Source: an uncultured Actinoplanes sp. (GTDB taxonomy: Bacteria; Actinomycetota; Actinomycetes; Mycobacteriales; Micromonosporaceae). Taken from it: a stretch of DNA of 6,753 nucleotides. The notes under the pieces were generated by a model. That model searched no databases and had not been told where the DNA came from. It saw nothing but the letters and a program-made list of their open reading frames with translations. The DNA is taken from the NCBI GenBank assembly GCA_934667465.1, contig CAKUMG010000318.1, positions 1 through 6,753 on the forward strand. The letters run 5' to 3'. Below are positions 1-6,721 of the stretch, one piece after another. Both the position numbers and the translations under genes were made by a program. How positions within the stretch are numbered: position 1 is the stretch's first letter; each line of letters starts with the position of its first letter.

Positions 1-1
1 C

Positions 2-523
2 GCGATCACCGCCATCTTCCAGTGGGGCTGGCTCGGCGCGGTCTTCGGCGTCCACGACCCGGGCCCGGTCCTGAGCTTCCTGCCCACCATCCTGATCGGC
101 ATCCTCTTCGGCCTCGCCATGGACTACCAGCTCTTCCTGGTCTCCGGCATGCGCGAGGCCTACGCCCACGGCGCCCCGGCCCGCCTCGCCGTCCGCCAGG
201 GCGTCCACGCCGGCCGCGTCGTCGTCACGGCCGCGGCGATCATCATGATCTCCGTCTTCGGCGGCTTCATCTTCAGCCACACCACGATGATCCGCTCGCT
301 GGGCTTCGGCCTCGCCTTCGGCGTCCTGGCCGACGCCTTCCTGGTCCGCATGCTCCTGATCCCGGCGATCATGCACCTGCTCGGCAAGTCGGCCTGGTGG
401 ATCCCGCGCTGGCTCGACCGCATCCTGCCGAACGTGGACGTGGAGGGGGCGGCGCTGGAGCGCAGCCACCCGGTCACCCACGCCGCCACCGACGACAAGG
501 CCCCGGCCACCACGACGGCCTGA
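2..523 (+). CDS. MMPL family membrane transporter, C-terminal part (5' end outside window)
   Basis: This is the last 173 residues of an MMPL/RND-superfamily transporter, a proton-driven inner-membrane exporter of lipids or other hydrophobic compounds. The frame is open from the window edge, so the ATG at 119 is internal and not the start. Hydrophobic segments fit the last membrane helices of the second MMPL repeat (LPTILIGILFGLAMD, VVVTAAAIIMISVFGG, LGFGLAFGVLADAFLV). The motif GLAMDYQLFLVSGMREAY is characteristic of actinobacterial MMPL proteins. Its Asp-Tyr pair (codons at 122-127) corresponds to the TM10 proton-relay pair known from MmpL3. A short polar cytoplasmic tail rich in Ala, Thr and Asp ends the protein. 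The substrate cannot be told from this part. The gene converges on the minus-strand genes to its right and is closed by its own terminator. Family assignment is sure; specificity is not. Confidence 0.93.
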   Translation, partial: AITAIFQWGWLGAVFGVHDPGPVLSFLPTILIGILFGLAMDYQLFLVSGMREAYAHGAPARLAVRQGVHAGRVVVTAAAIIMISVFGGFIFSHTTMIRSLGFGLAFGVLADAFLVRMLLIPAIMHLLGKSAWWIPRWLDRILPNVDVEGAALERSHPVTHAATDDKAPATTTA

Positions 524-538
524 CCATCGCTCGACGAG

Positions 539-570
539 GGGCCCCCGGACCGCTGGTCCGGGGGCCCTTT
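539..570 (+). terminator. Intrinsic terminator of the MMPL gene
   Basis: A perfect 13-bp inverted repeat (539-551 with 555-567, arms GGGCCCCCGGACC and GGTCCGGGGGCCC) with a 3-nt loop is followed by TTT at 568-570. It starts 15 bases after the MMPL stop codon. The T run lies on the + side only, so it should act mainly on the MMPL transcript. The stem could also block read-through from the convergent acetyltransferase gene ending at 589. Confidence 0.88.
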
Positions 571-588
571 CGCCTCACGGGGATGCCG

Positions 589-1134
589 CTATCGCGCCCC
601 TTCGGCTCGATGCGCGGTGATCGGCCGGCGATACCGCGGGTCCGGGCGGCTCATCTCATCGGAGAGGCCGTGCCGACGCAGCAGCGACAGGCTGCGGTGA
701 TTATCCTCGTGGACGATCGCGAAAACGCGGGCGTCACGAGGCGGAACCCGCTGTGCCACGTCGCTCATGACGGCGGACATGAGCACGTCGCTGGCGCGGT
801 CGCCCGAGACGAAGCGCCGGCCCTGCCAAGCGGTCGAGATCGCCACAACTTCGATCTTGGTGGCGGCGAAGTTCAACCCGTTGGTGCGGCCCAGGATCAC
901 CTTCTCGTGCGCGGCCACGCCGAAATGCTCTCCGTCCACGGTGAAGCCGAGCCGCAGCCGGGGATCGTCATCGACGGCTCCCGGCGCGAGTGCCCAGTCG
1001 TTGAGCAGCTGCTTCTGAATGAACTCCTCGACCTCGACCTGCCAGGGACAGGCGTGGTCGGCGCAGGTGAACGCCGCCAGCAAGGGGCCGTCGTCCTTGC
1101 GGGCAGGGCGAATGAGCCACTCGGGCGAGGTCAT
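589..1134 (-). CDS. Divergent GNAT-family N-acetyltransferase-like protein
   Basis: A 181-aa protein with the outline of a GNAT acyl-CoA-dependent acetyltransferase. An N-terminal strand and helix of the usual kind (LIRPARKDDGPLLAAF, residues 7-22) leads to a central strand IEVVAIS (94-100) followed by WQGRR (103-107), where the acetyl-CoA pyrophosphate loop lies. Near the C-terminus FAIVHEDNHRSLSLLRRHGL (138-157) matches the motif-B region, in which an Asn and the 'RRHGL' helix end are typical. The loop is not canonical: QGRR is followed by FVSGDRASD rather than a compact Q/RxxGxG/A, so CoA binding may be altered. The substrate is unknown. Its ATG overlaps the stop of the upstream 265-aa gene by four bases (ATGA), with no strong Shine-Dalgarno, which suggests translational coupling. 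GNAT fold is likely; activity is unproven. Confidence 0.75.
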   Translation of the reverse strand: MTSPEWLIRPARKDDGPLLAAFTCADHACPWQVEVEEFIQKQLLNDWALAPGAVDDDPRLRLGFTVDGEHFGVAAHEKVILGRTNGLNFAATKIEVVAISTAWQGRRFVSGDRASDVLMSAVMSDVAQRVPPRDARVFAIVHEDNHRSLSLLRRHGLSDEMSRPDPRYRRPITAHRAEGAR

Positions 1135-1928
1135 GGCTCGATGGTCACGGGCACGAGAATGCGCAGTGGCTGAGGCTCCATGGCAAGCAGCCGTTCATCC
1201 TCCGCGGTGACGGCGAGCGCTCGCTTGTCGCCTCGCCCGAACGGAGTGAACGAGGTGGGGCCGGAGTCGTCGTTGACATCGAGGGCGGGGATGACGTCGA
1301 TGACGGCGCTGGCTTCGCTGAGCCTGTCGGTGATGAGCGCCAGCCACGACCCGACGCGCGCCCGGTCAGCCGCCCCGGCCGCCATCCACCGCGGAATGAG
1401 GGTTTCCGGACCACTCATCAGTACGACGATGACATAGCTGGAGTGCACCTCTTTGACGCGGCCTGCCAAGAACTCGACCGGTGCGGTGCCGGCCAGCTCA
1501 CGTTCGCGGATCGTCTCGGTGATACGCGCGACGCTTTTCAACGCCGCGACAAGGTGAGCGGAGGGCTCGTCGGGCATGATCCCGCCGATGACGTCCTGGG
1601 CGACCGCGGTCGGCAGTTCCCCGAGGATCTCGCCCAGAAGGCCGAACTCCGCCCGGGACTCCAGCTCGGTCGCGGCGGCGGCGACCCGGACCGCAGCCTT
1701 GGCGTCGCCATGGCGTGCCAGCCGCGCTGCCTCCACGTTGAGGGAGCTGAAGAGGGTCAGCTGCCCGGCGAGCCGAGCACCTTGCCGGGAGGTGATCTGG
1801 ACACCCCGGGTCGCCCAGGAATGCTTACGCAGCGTTCGGTACCGGGCCTCGGTCTTGGCGCGTTCGCCCGGCTTGAAGGCGTGGATGAGCTGACTTCGGC
1901 GAGCTACGGGCCAAGCCGCGATTGTCAT
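1131..1928 (-). CDS. Conserved-looking protein of unknown function (265 aa), partner of the GNAT gene
   Basis: I do not recognise a family. The N-terminal 60 residues are basic and polar (ARRSQLIHAFKPGERAKTEARYRTLRKH). The middle is Ala-rich and probably helical (about residues 60-150, including VEAARLARHGDAKAAVRVAA). A mixed alpha/beta section follows with a hydrophobic strand SYVIVVLMSGPE. The C-terminal part is acidic and then strand-like, ending in LRILVPVTIEP. There is no signal peptide or membrane segment, so a cytoplasmic location is expected. The ATG at 1928 is chosen because a promoter sits exactly at leaderless distance upstream and no convincing Shine-Dalgarno precedes it. It is co-transcribed with the acetyltransferase through a 4-base overlap, so it could be its substrate, regulator or partner; that is inference only. 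Confidence 0.72.
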   Translation of the reverse strand: MTIAAWPVARRSQLIHAFKPGERAKTEARYRTLRKHSWATRGVQITSRQGARLAGQLTLFSSLNVEAARLARHGDAKAAVRVAAAATELESRAEFGLLGEILGELPTAVAQDVIGGIMPDEPSAHLVAALKSVARITETIRERELAGTAPVEFLAGRVKEVHSSYVIVVLMSGPETLIPRWMAAGAADRARVGSWLALITDRLSEASAVIDVIPALDVNDDSGPTSFTPFGRGDKRALAVTAEDERLLAMEPQPLRILVPVTIEP

Positions 1929-2013
1929 GGGTTCATCGTAGCCGGGTGGAGACGTCTTTTCAACGCCTCGGGCACTATGCGGCCGCGCCGAGGCCCCCGG
2001 GTGGCGCGAAATG
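1929..2013. other. 85-bp intergenic region between the two minus-strand units
   Basis: It holds the promoter of the 265-aa gene and the 3' end of the five-gene operon. A 6-bp inverted repeat (CCTCGG 1966-1971, CCGAGG 1988-1993) encloses the palindrome GCGGCCGC (1979-1986). No T run follows it on the minus strand, so I do not call it an intrinsic terminator. Some read-through from the operon into the acetyltransferase unit is possible. Confidence 0.5.
1935..1963 (-). promoter_or_regulatory. Sigma-70-type promoter giving a leaderless mRNA
   Basis: Read on the minus strand, TTGAAA (1963-1958) is followed by a 17-bp spacer and TACGAT (1940-1935), a good -35/-10 pair and a TANNNT -10. Only six bases separate the -10 from the ATG at 1928, so transcription would start on the A of the start codon. 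This spacing is the known signature of leaderless transcripts in actinobacteria. The lack of a clear Shine-Dalgarno agrees with it. Confidence 0.72.
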
Positions 2014-3051
2014 TCAGCGGAGGGTGAGGTTCACGTGCTGGGGGCGGTGGTCGGAGAAGCCGCCCGGATCCCCGAAGCGGTAATCCCAAGCCGCCACCCC
2101 GCCTGCCACGAACAACCAGTCCAGCCGCCAGAAGCGCAGCGGCGTGTTGAGGTTCCAGCTGATCGGGTACACGTCGGCGTGTTCGGCGTCGCGGGCCACC
2201 GAGCGGACCCCGCGCAGGTCGCCCATCGCCGCGGTCGTGTTGAAGTCGCCGGCGATGACGCTCGGGTGCGGGTTGGTGCGGATGCTGGAGGCCAGCCCGC
2301 GCAGCGCGGTGACGCGGCGCCGGTCGGCGTCGCGGACGTTGCGGTAGAACTCGGGCGTCAGCGGGTTCGCCTGGCTGAGCTGCACCGGCAGGTGGACGTT
2401 GTAGGTGGAGAGGATCCCCGCGGGCGTACGCACGTCCACCCGCAGGGTCTTCGTGACGATCGCCAGAAAGTCCCAATTGTCCGTCGAGGCGGGCCCGGGG
2501 TCGGGGGCGACGCCCGGCGTGGCGACGATCGGGAAGCGCGACAGCGTCACCAGCTCCCCCCGCTGCACGAGCGAATAGCCCGGGAACGAAGCCCGCAACG
2601 CCGCCAGGTCACCGGGATCGGACACCCCCGTGACCGCGGCGGCGGAAGCCAGCTCGTACTCCTGCAGCAGGTAGATGTCGGCCCGCTGCGCCCGCAGGAA
2701 CGCGTAGAACCCGGCCACGTCGTCGCTCTGGTGCCAGTACTCGGTGTTCCACGAGAACACGCTGATCCGCCCGGCCTCCGGTGAGCGCGGGCCGGGCAGA
2801 ACAGCGTGCCCGTTGAGGCCGGCCCGCGGCAGCTGCACCACCAGCGTGGCGAGCAGGACCAGCGCCGCGAGCCACCGCCGGCGGCCGATGCGCAGCAGCA
2901 GCGGTGCGAGCAGCAGCGGCACGAGCACGTACGCGATGGGTGGCAGCAGATCCGGTAGCAGCACCGGCCAGAACCGCCCGGACAGCGCCCGCTGCGTCAC
3001 CACCCAGGCGGCCCACAGGCCGATGACGGCCGCCCCGAAGGAGACCCTCAC
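2014..3051 (-). CDS. Membrane-anchored endonuclease/exonuclease/phosphatase (EEP) family protein
   Basis: A 345-aa protein with about three N-terminal membrane helices (roughly residues 5-20, 30-54 and 60-76) and then an EEP catalytic domain (about 95-345). EEP enzymes are metal-dependent phosphoesterases that include DNases, sphingomyelinases and inositol-phosphate phosphatases. All core motifs are present: FSWNTEYW (N102), LLQEYE (E131), LSRFPI (170-175), NVHLP (N218, H220), GDFN (D269, N271), LDWLFV (D311) and SDHRP (D334, H335). An intact Mg-dependent active site is therefore expected. The start is the GTG at 3051, which overlaps the stop of the UbiA gene as GTGA; no strong Shine-Dalgarno is seen, so translation is probably coupled. 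Anchoring and operon position suggest a lipid-linked phosphate substrate instead of nucleic acid (inference). It is the last gene of the operon. Confidence 0.9.
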   Translation of the reverse strand: MRVSFGAAVIGLWAAWVVTQRALSGRFWPVLLPDLLPPIAYVLVPLLLAPLLLRIGRRRWLAALVLLATLVVQLPRAGLNGHAVLPGPRSPEAGRISVFSWNTEYWHQSDDVAGFYAFLRAQRADIYLLQEYELASAAAVTGVSDPGDLAALRASFPGYSLVQRGELVTLSRFPIVATPGVAPDPGPASTDNWDFLAIVTKTLRVDVRTPAGILSTYNVHLPVQLSQANPLTPEFYRNVRDADRRRVTALRGLASSIRTNPHPSVIAGDFNTTAAMGDLRGVRSVARDAEHADVYPISWNLNTPLRFWRLDWLFVAGGVAAWDYRFGDPGGFSDHRPQHVNLTLR

Positions 3052-3956
3052 GCCCGTGCCGCCACGATGATCGCGCCCAGCCCGAGAAGCCACAGCAGCG
3101 TCGAGAGGATCAGCGCCTTGTCCCGCAGCAACGCCCGCACCGGCTCCCCACCCGTCTCGCGCAGCTGCAGCCCCTGCAGATAGCGGAACAGCCCGAAGAA
3201 CGCGAACGGCGCCGACTCGATCACCGCGAGCCCACCATAGCGGGCCACTGTGGACTCGTCGCGCAGGTAGAGCAGGAACGCGATCGCGGTGACCGCCGCC
3301 GTGAACACGAGCAGCTGGTCGGCGAACGCCACGGTGTAGCCGCGCAGCGCCGGCCGGTGTTCCACGCCGCCCGCGCCGAGCTCGTGCCGCCGCTTGCCCA
3401 GCGACAGCAGCAGGCAGAGGCTGAACACCGACACCACCAGCCAGCCGGGCACGGCCAGCCCGAGCACGACGTAGCCGAACGCCACCCGCAGCACGAACCC
3501 GGCGGCCACCACGAAGATGTCGACCAGGGGCACGTGCTTGAGGGCGCCGCTGTACGCCGCGTTGAGCGCCAGATACGCCAGCACCGGCCAGAGCACGACC
3601 GGCCGCGCCACCGACGCGAGCGCGACGAGGGAGGTCGCGAGCAGGGCGACGAACACCACCGCCAGCCGTACGGGGACCCGCCCCGCGGCGATCGGCCGGG
3701 TCCGCTTGACCGGGTGCAGCCGGTCGCGGCGCACGTCGGTCAGGTCGTTCACGACATAGGTCAGGCACGACGCGAGAATGAACACCACCACCGCCCACCC
3801 GAGCCGGGTCAGCGTGTGCGTGTTCCACGCCGCGTCGAGCAGCACGATCGGCACCACCAGCAGGTTCTTCGCCCATTGCCCGGGCCGGACGAGCCGCAGC
3901 AGGTCGCGGGCGAGTGCCGGGCGCGCGGCGAGAGGTGCGGCTTCGACGGCCGTCAT
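3048..3956 (-). CDS. UbiA-family polyprenyl-phosphate phosphoribosyltransferase-like integral membrane enzyme
   Basis: A 302-aa polytopic membrane protein. LVRPGQWAKN (22-31) and NDLTDVRRDRLHPVKRTRPI (70-89) match the signature of decaprenyl-phosphate 5-phosphoribosyltransferases such as mycobacterial Rv3806c. Those enzymes move phosphoribose from PRPP to a polyprenyl phosphate at the cytoplasmic face. The Asp-rich metal site N70/D71/D74/D78 and the second site YSGALKHVPLVDIF (Y135, K140, D146) are intact. Eight to nine hydrophobic helices fit the UbiA fold, and length is normal for the family. The ATG at 3956 shares one base with the stop of the epimerase gene (TGATG), with GAAGG 10 bases upstream. 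The acceptor lipid, and whether the donor is PRPP or another group, cannot be fixed from sequence. A more general UbiA prenyltransferase is the alternative. Confidence 0.9.
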   Translation of the reverse strand: MTAVEAAPLAARPALARDLLRLVRPGQWAKNLLVVPIVLLDAAWNTHTLTRLGWAVVVFILASCLTYVVNDLTDVRRDRLHPVKRTRPIAAGRVPVRLAVVFVALLATSLVALASVARPVVLWPVLAYLALNAAYSGALKHVPLVDIFVVAAGFVLRVAFGYVVLGLAVPGWLVVSVFSLCLLLSLGKRRHELGAGGVEHRPALRGYTVAFADQLLVFTAAVTAIAFLLYLRDESTVARYGGLAVIESAPFAFFGLFRYLQGLQLRETGGEPVRALLRDKALILSTLLWLLGLGAIIVAARA

Positions 3957-4999
3957 CAGAAGAACACCTTCGCAGCGGCGAGCACGCCCTGCTTCCACGG
4001 CGCGTGGCTGGTGCGCCCGGCCGTCGCGGCGACCGGCCCGCGCGACCGCCACCACTCGTAGGTGCGCAGAATCGTGTCCCGGTTGGAGTAGCGGGGCCGG
4101 AAGCCGAGCCGTTCCTGCGCGAGCGTCGTCGAGGCGGCCGAGTCGGCGAGCAGCTTGTGGATCAGCCGCCGGTAGACGGGCGACCATCCGGCCCGGTCGA
4201 GCGCCTCCAGCACGGCGACCGCGGGCCGCACCGGCAGCCCGATCACCCGCCGCCCGTGCCCCGCCGCGTCGAGCACGGCCTGGAAGTCCTCGCGCAGGGT
4301 GCCGTACTCGGTCGCGGCGATGTTGAAGTTCTCGTTCACCCGGTCCGCGGGCAGCGTGAGGCTCGCGACCACCGCGTCGACCAGGTCGGCGACGTCGAGC
4401 ATCTGGGTACGCACGTCGCCGCGGCCCAGCACCGGGAAGTGCCGGCCCTCGTCGGCCCACTCGAACAGCATCGCGAACAGCCCGAGCCGGCCCGGCCCGA
4501 GGAACGTCTTGGGGCGCAGCACCGGCACGCAGTGGCCGTCGGCGCGTACCTTCTCGGCGATCTCCTCCGCCTCGGCCTTGGCCCGGCTGTAGGCGTCGAC
4601 CGGCCGGCGCGGGTAGTCCTCGGGCGTCGGCACGAGCTCGGGCAGCCCGTAGGAGGCGGTCGAGGACATCAGCACCGTACGCTCGGCGCCCGCCCGGACC
4701 GCCGCGTCGAGCACCGTGCGGGTGCCCTCGACGGTGACCGCGCGGATCTGCTGTTCCGGATAGCTGGGCAGTGCCGCGGCACCGTGCACGACGAACCGCG
4801 CGCCGCCGAGCAGCCGGGCCATCGCCGCGGCGTCGCCGACGTCGGCGCGCACGTGCCGGAAGCCGTCCACCGGCCCGGCCCAGGGTTCCAGGTCGATGCT
4901 GAGCACGTCGTGGCCGTCGGCGACGAGCCGGCGGATCAGGTGCACGCCGAGCACGCCGCACCCACCGGTGACGACGATCGTGGAGGGGGTCAGGGTCAT
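3956..4999 (-). CDS. NAD-dependent epimerase/dehydratase (extended SDR)
   Basis: A 347-aa extended short-chain dehydrogenase/reductase, a family that mostly epimerises, dehydrates or reduces nucleotide sugars or lipid-linked substrates. The Rossmann motif TGGCGVLG (11-18) is followed by D36 at the end of beta-2 (LSIDLE), which favours NAD(H) over NADP(H). Catalytic residues are present: MSSTASYG (S112-S116 region) and YSRAK (Y137, K141). The C-terminal region, with LRPKTFLGPGR and NENFNIAATEYGT, is the usual substrate-binding part. It is longer than the classical short SDR DprE2, so it is not that enzyme. The ATG at 4999 overlaps the glycosyltransferase stop (ATGA) and has GGGAGG five bases upstream. 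The substrate is not predictable from motifs. It sits between a glycosyltransferase and UbiA, consistent with sugar modification in the same pathway. Confidence 0.92.
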   Translation of the reverse strand: MTLTPSTIVVTGGCGVLGVHLIRRLVADGHDVLSIDLEPWAGPVDGFRHVRADVGDAAAMARLLGGARFVVHGAAALPSYPEQQIRAVTVEGTRTVLDAAVRAGAERTVLMSSTASYGLPELVPTPEDYPRRPVDAYSRAKAEAEEIAEKVRADGHCVPVLRPKTFLGPGRLGLFAMLFEWADEGRHFPVLGRGDVRTQMLDVADLVDAVVASLTLPADRVNENFNIAATEYGTLREDFQAVLDAAGHGRRVIGLPVRPAVAVLEALDRAGWSPVYRRLIHKLLADSAASTTLAQERLGFRPRYSNRDTILRTYEWWRSRGPVAATAGRTSHAPWKQGVLAAAKVFF

Positions 5000-6135
5000 C
5001 GGTTCCTCCCGGCCGCGCGGGTGACCACGCGGTCGATCACGGCGGCGTACGCGTCCACAGTGGCCGCGACGCCGTACAGGGTCAGCGCCCGCTCGGCGAG
5101 CAGGGCGCGGTCGGTGGCCGGGAAGTCCCGGGCCTTGGGCAGGGCGACAGCGATCGCCTCGGCGTCGCCGGGCGGAACGAGCAGCCCGAAGCCGGTCGTG
5201 GCGATCGGCACCCGGCCGCCGGGCACGTCCGAGGCGACCACCGGGACGCCGGCGATCATCGCCTCGCCCTGGACCATCCCGAACGACTCGGTGCGCGAGG
5301 GCAGCGCGAGCACGTCGATCGAGGCGAAGAAGTCGCGCAGCGCGTCGCCGCGCAGCGCACCCAGCACCCGTACGCGCGGGTCGTCGCCGATCGCGCGGCG
5401 CACCCGGCCGAGCACGCTGCCGCCGGCCACCTCGGCGTAGTCGCCGCCGATCAGCAGCCGCGCGTCCGGGTCGGTGATCCGCCGGAACCCGGCGACCAGG
5501 TGCTCGATGCCCTTCTCCTCGACGATCCGGCCGAGGAAGCCGGCGTGCAGCCCGCCACCCTCGCGCAGGGTGGGCCGGCCGCCGCGCCGGTCCGCGCAGG
5601 GCGGCGGCACGGCCTGGTAGCCGAGCCGCTGCAGCAGCCGGTACTGGCTGGTCGACCGGGCGTGGTCCTCGCTGCTGACCACGACCGCGGCGGCGCGCTT
5701 CAGCGTGTACGCGGTGGACGCCTGCACGGCCCGCACCGCGACCGCGTTGACGAGCCCGCGCGGCAGCCACAGGTCCAGGTGATAGGTCACGATCAGGGGG
5801 GTACGCCGGACGAGCGCGCCGATCGCGGCCGCCTCCAGCATCGGCAGGTGCAGGTGCAGCGCCCGGGAGCGCCGGGCCACCCGCGCGACCAGGGCCGGGA
5901 AGCCCGGGCTGACGGTGCCCCGGCTGATCCGCGCGGCCACGGGCGCCCGGAAGACCCGTACCCCCGCGATCGTCTCCTCGCTCGGCAGCCGCGGGTCGTG
6001 ACCGGCGCACACGACCGCGACCCGCAGCCCCCGCGCGGCGAGCCCCTCGGCGATCAGGCGCGCCGCCTCGGTCAGCCCGCTCAGGTAGGGCGCGTAGTAG
6101 TTTATCGCTACACAGACGTCAAACTCGGACGACAT
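4996..6135 (-). CDS. GT4-family (GT-B fold) glycosyltransferase
   Basis: A 379-aa retaining glycosyltransferase of the GT4 type, which transfers a sugar from an activated donor to an acceptor at the inner face of the membrane. The N-terminal acceptor domain begins with a strand and the Gly-containing loop INYYAPYLSGLTEAAR (11-26). HLHLP (94-98) and VTYHLDLW (116-123) are typical of the family. The C-terminal donor domain has FLGRIVEEKG (200-209; R203 and K208 contact donor phosphates in relatives) and the hallmark EX7E motif ESFGMVQGE (E283, E291). Length is normal. The ATG at 6135 is chosen because GAGAGGAG lies seven bases upstream, and it overlaps the end of the preceding membrane-protein gene by 17 bases. 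The sugar and acceptor are unknown; a polyprenyl- or glycerolipid-linked acceptor is suggested by its neighbours. Confidence 0.93.
   Translation of the reverse strand: MSSEFDVCVAINYYAPYLSGLTEAARLIAEGLAARGLRVAVVCAGHDPRLPSEETIAGVRVFRAPVAARISRGTVSPGFPALVARVARRSRALHLHLPMLEAAAIGALVRRTPLIVTYHLDLWLPRGLVNAVAVRAVQASTAYTLKRAAAVVVSSEDHARSTSQYRLLQRLGYQAVPPPCADRRGGRPTLREGGGLHAGFLGRIVEEKGIEHLVAGFRRITDPDARLLIGGDYAEVAGGSVLGRVRRAIGDDPRVRVLGALRGDALRDFFASIDVLALPSRTESFGMVQGEAMIAGVPVVASDVPGGRVPIATTGFGLLVPPGDAEAIAVALPKARDFPATDRALLAERALTLYGVAATVDAYAAVIDRVVTRAAGRNR
5005..5010 (-). promoter_or_regulatory. Shine-Dalgarno of the epimerase gene
   Basis: GGGAGG lies five bases before the ATG at 4999, inside the end of the glycosyltransferase gene. 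It decides the epimerase start, because the minus-strand reading frame stays open far upstream. Confidence 0.75.
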
Positions 6136-6721
6136 CGGTTCGCTCCTCTCGTGCCGGGCCCGGCCGCAGCACCGCGACCACCAGCCCGGCCGTCACGACC
6201 TCGCACACCACGCAGACCAGCCGGCTGGCCACCGCGACCGCACCGGCGACCGGCCACGTCAGCACGCCGGCCAGCGTGGCGCTCAGCGTCAGCTCGCGCA
6301 GCCCCCACCCGTCCGGCAGGATCACCGCGAGGCTGCCCGCGACCGTGGCCAGCGCGAACGCGCCCGTCGCGAGCGGCAGCACGGCCGGCTGCCCAGCTCC
6401 GAACAGGACGGCCAGCGCCCACAGGTGCACCCCGGAGACCAGCCACGAGACCAGCGCCAGCGCCAGACTGCCCCGGATCGTGCCCGCCGCGACGTCCGGG
6501 GCCGGCCGCCCGGTGAGCCGGGCGGCGAACGCCACCGGGCGCAGGACCAGCGCGGGCCGCACCAGGAGCGCCACGGCGACCGGGATGGCCGCGCCGGCCG
6601 CCGGTAGTGTCGCCGCGCTCCGCACGCAGACCACGAACCGGGCGCCGGGCCGCAACGTCGCGGCACCGTCGGCGGACGAGCTGCCGCATAAAGCCGGAAA
6701 GCCCGCTTGGTGCCGGCGCAT
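6119..6721 (-). CDS. Flippase-like (LPG-synthase TM family) membrane protein, N-terminal half missing
   Basis: A 200-aa reading frame whose residues from about 40 onward look like the C-terminal part of the lysylphosphatidylglycerol-synthase-TM/UPF0104 family. Members are integral membrane proteins linked to lipid or glycolipid transfer, often beside glycosyltransferases. Hydrophobic segments lie near 43-62, 86-107, 113-135 and 160-185, and ILPDGWGLRELTLSATLAG (134-152) matches the family's conserved 'PGGxGxREx' region. Full-length members are about 300 residues, so roughly the first third to half is absent. The first 25-30 residues do not look like the family and use codons rare here (CAA, TTT, TTA at codons 5, 8 and 11). 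In-frame stops TAA and TGA lie just upstream of the ATG. It may be a 5'-truncated remnant or may start at an internal GTG (codon 30 or 33). It is first in the operon and overlaps the glycosyltransferase by 17 bases. Confidence 0.6.
   Translation of the reverse strand: MRRHQAGFPALCGSSSADGAATLRPGARFVVCVRSAATLPAAGAAIPVAVALLVRPALVLRPVAFAARLTGRPAPDVAAGTIRGSLALALVSWLVSGVHLWALAVLFGAGQPAVLPLATGAFALATVAGSLAVILPDGWGLRELTLSATLAGVLTWPVAGAVAVASRLVCVVCEVVTAGLVVAVLRPGPAREERTDVVRV
6143..6150 (-). promoter_or_regulatory. Shine-Dalgarno of the glycosyltransferase gene
   Basis: GAGAGGAG lies seven bases before the ATG at 6135, inside the last codons of the upstream membrane-protein gene. It is the strongest ribosome binding site of the operon and supports independent initiation at this gene. 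Confidence 0.78.

Noticed and set aside
22..1173. A 383-codon + strand open frame overlapping the MMPL end and the GNAT gene
   Set aside because: The first part is out of frame with the clear MMPL protein, and the rest is antisense to the GNAT gene. It would also read straight through the terminator hairpin.
1966..1993. Inverted repeat with an inner GCGGCCGC palindrome as the operon terminator
   Set aside because: The stem is only 6 bp with a 16-base loop and no T run follows on the minus strand. In DNA this GC-rich such repeats arise by chance.
3048..3956. UbiA gene as a menaquinone or heme biosynthesis enzyme (MenA/CtaB)
   Set aside because: The RPGQWAKN and DRLHPVKRTRPI motifs fit the phosphoribosyltransferase branch better, and no quinone or heme genes are nearby.
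3957..4961. Long minus-strand extension upstream of the UbiA ATG
   Set aside because: The extension translates to Arg/Ala-rich text in the wrong frame of the epimerase gene. The UbiA family start fits the ATG at 3956.
3914..5440. A 508-codon open frame on the + strand
   Set aside because: It is antisense to the epimerase, glycosyltransferase and UbiA genes, which have complete family motifs. Its translation is low-complexity Arg/Pro/Gly/His, as expected of a GC-rich shadow frame.
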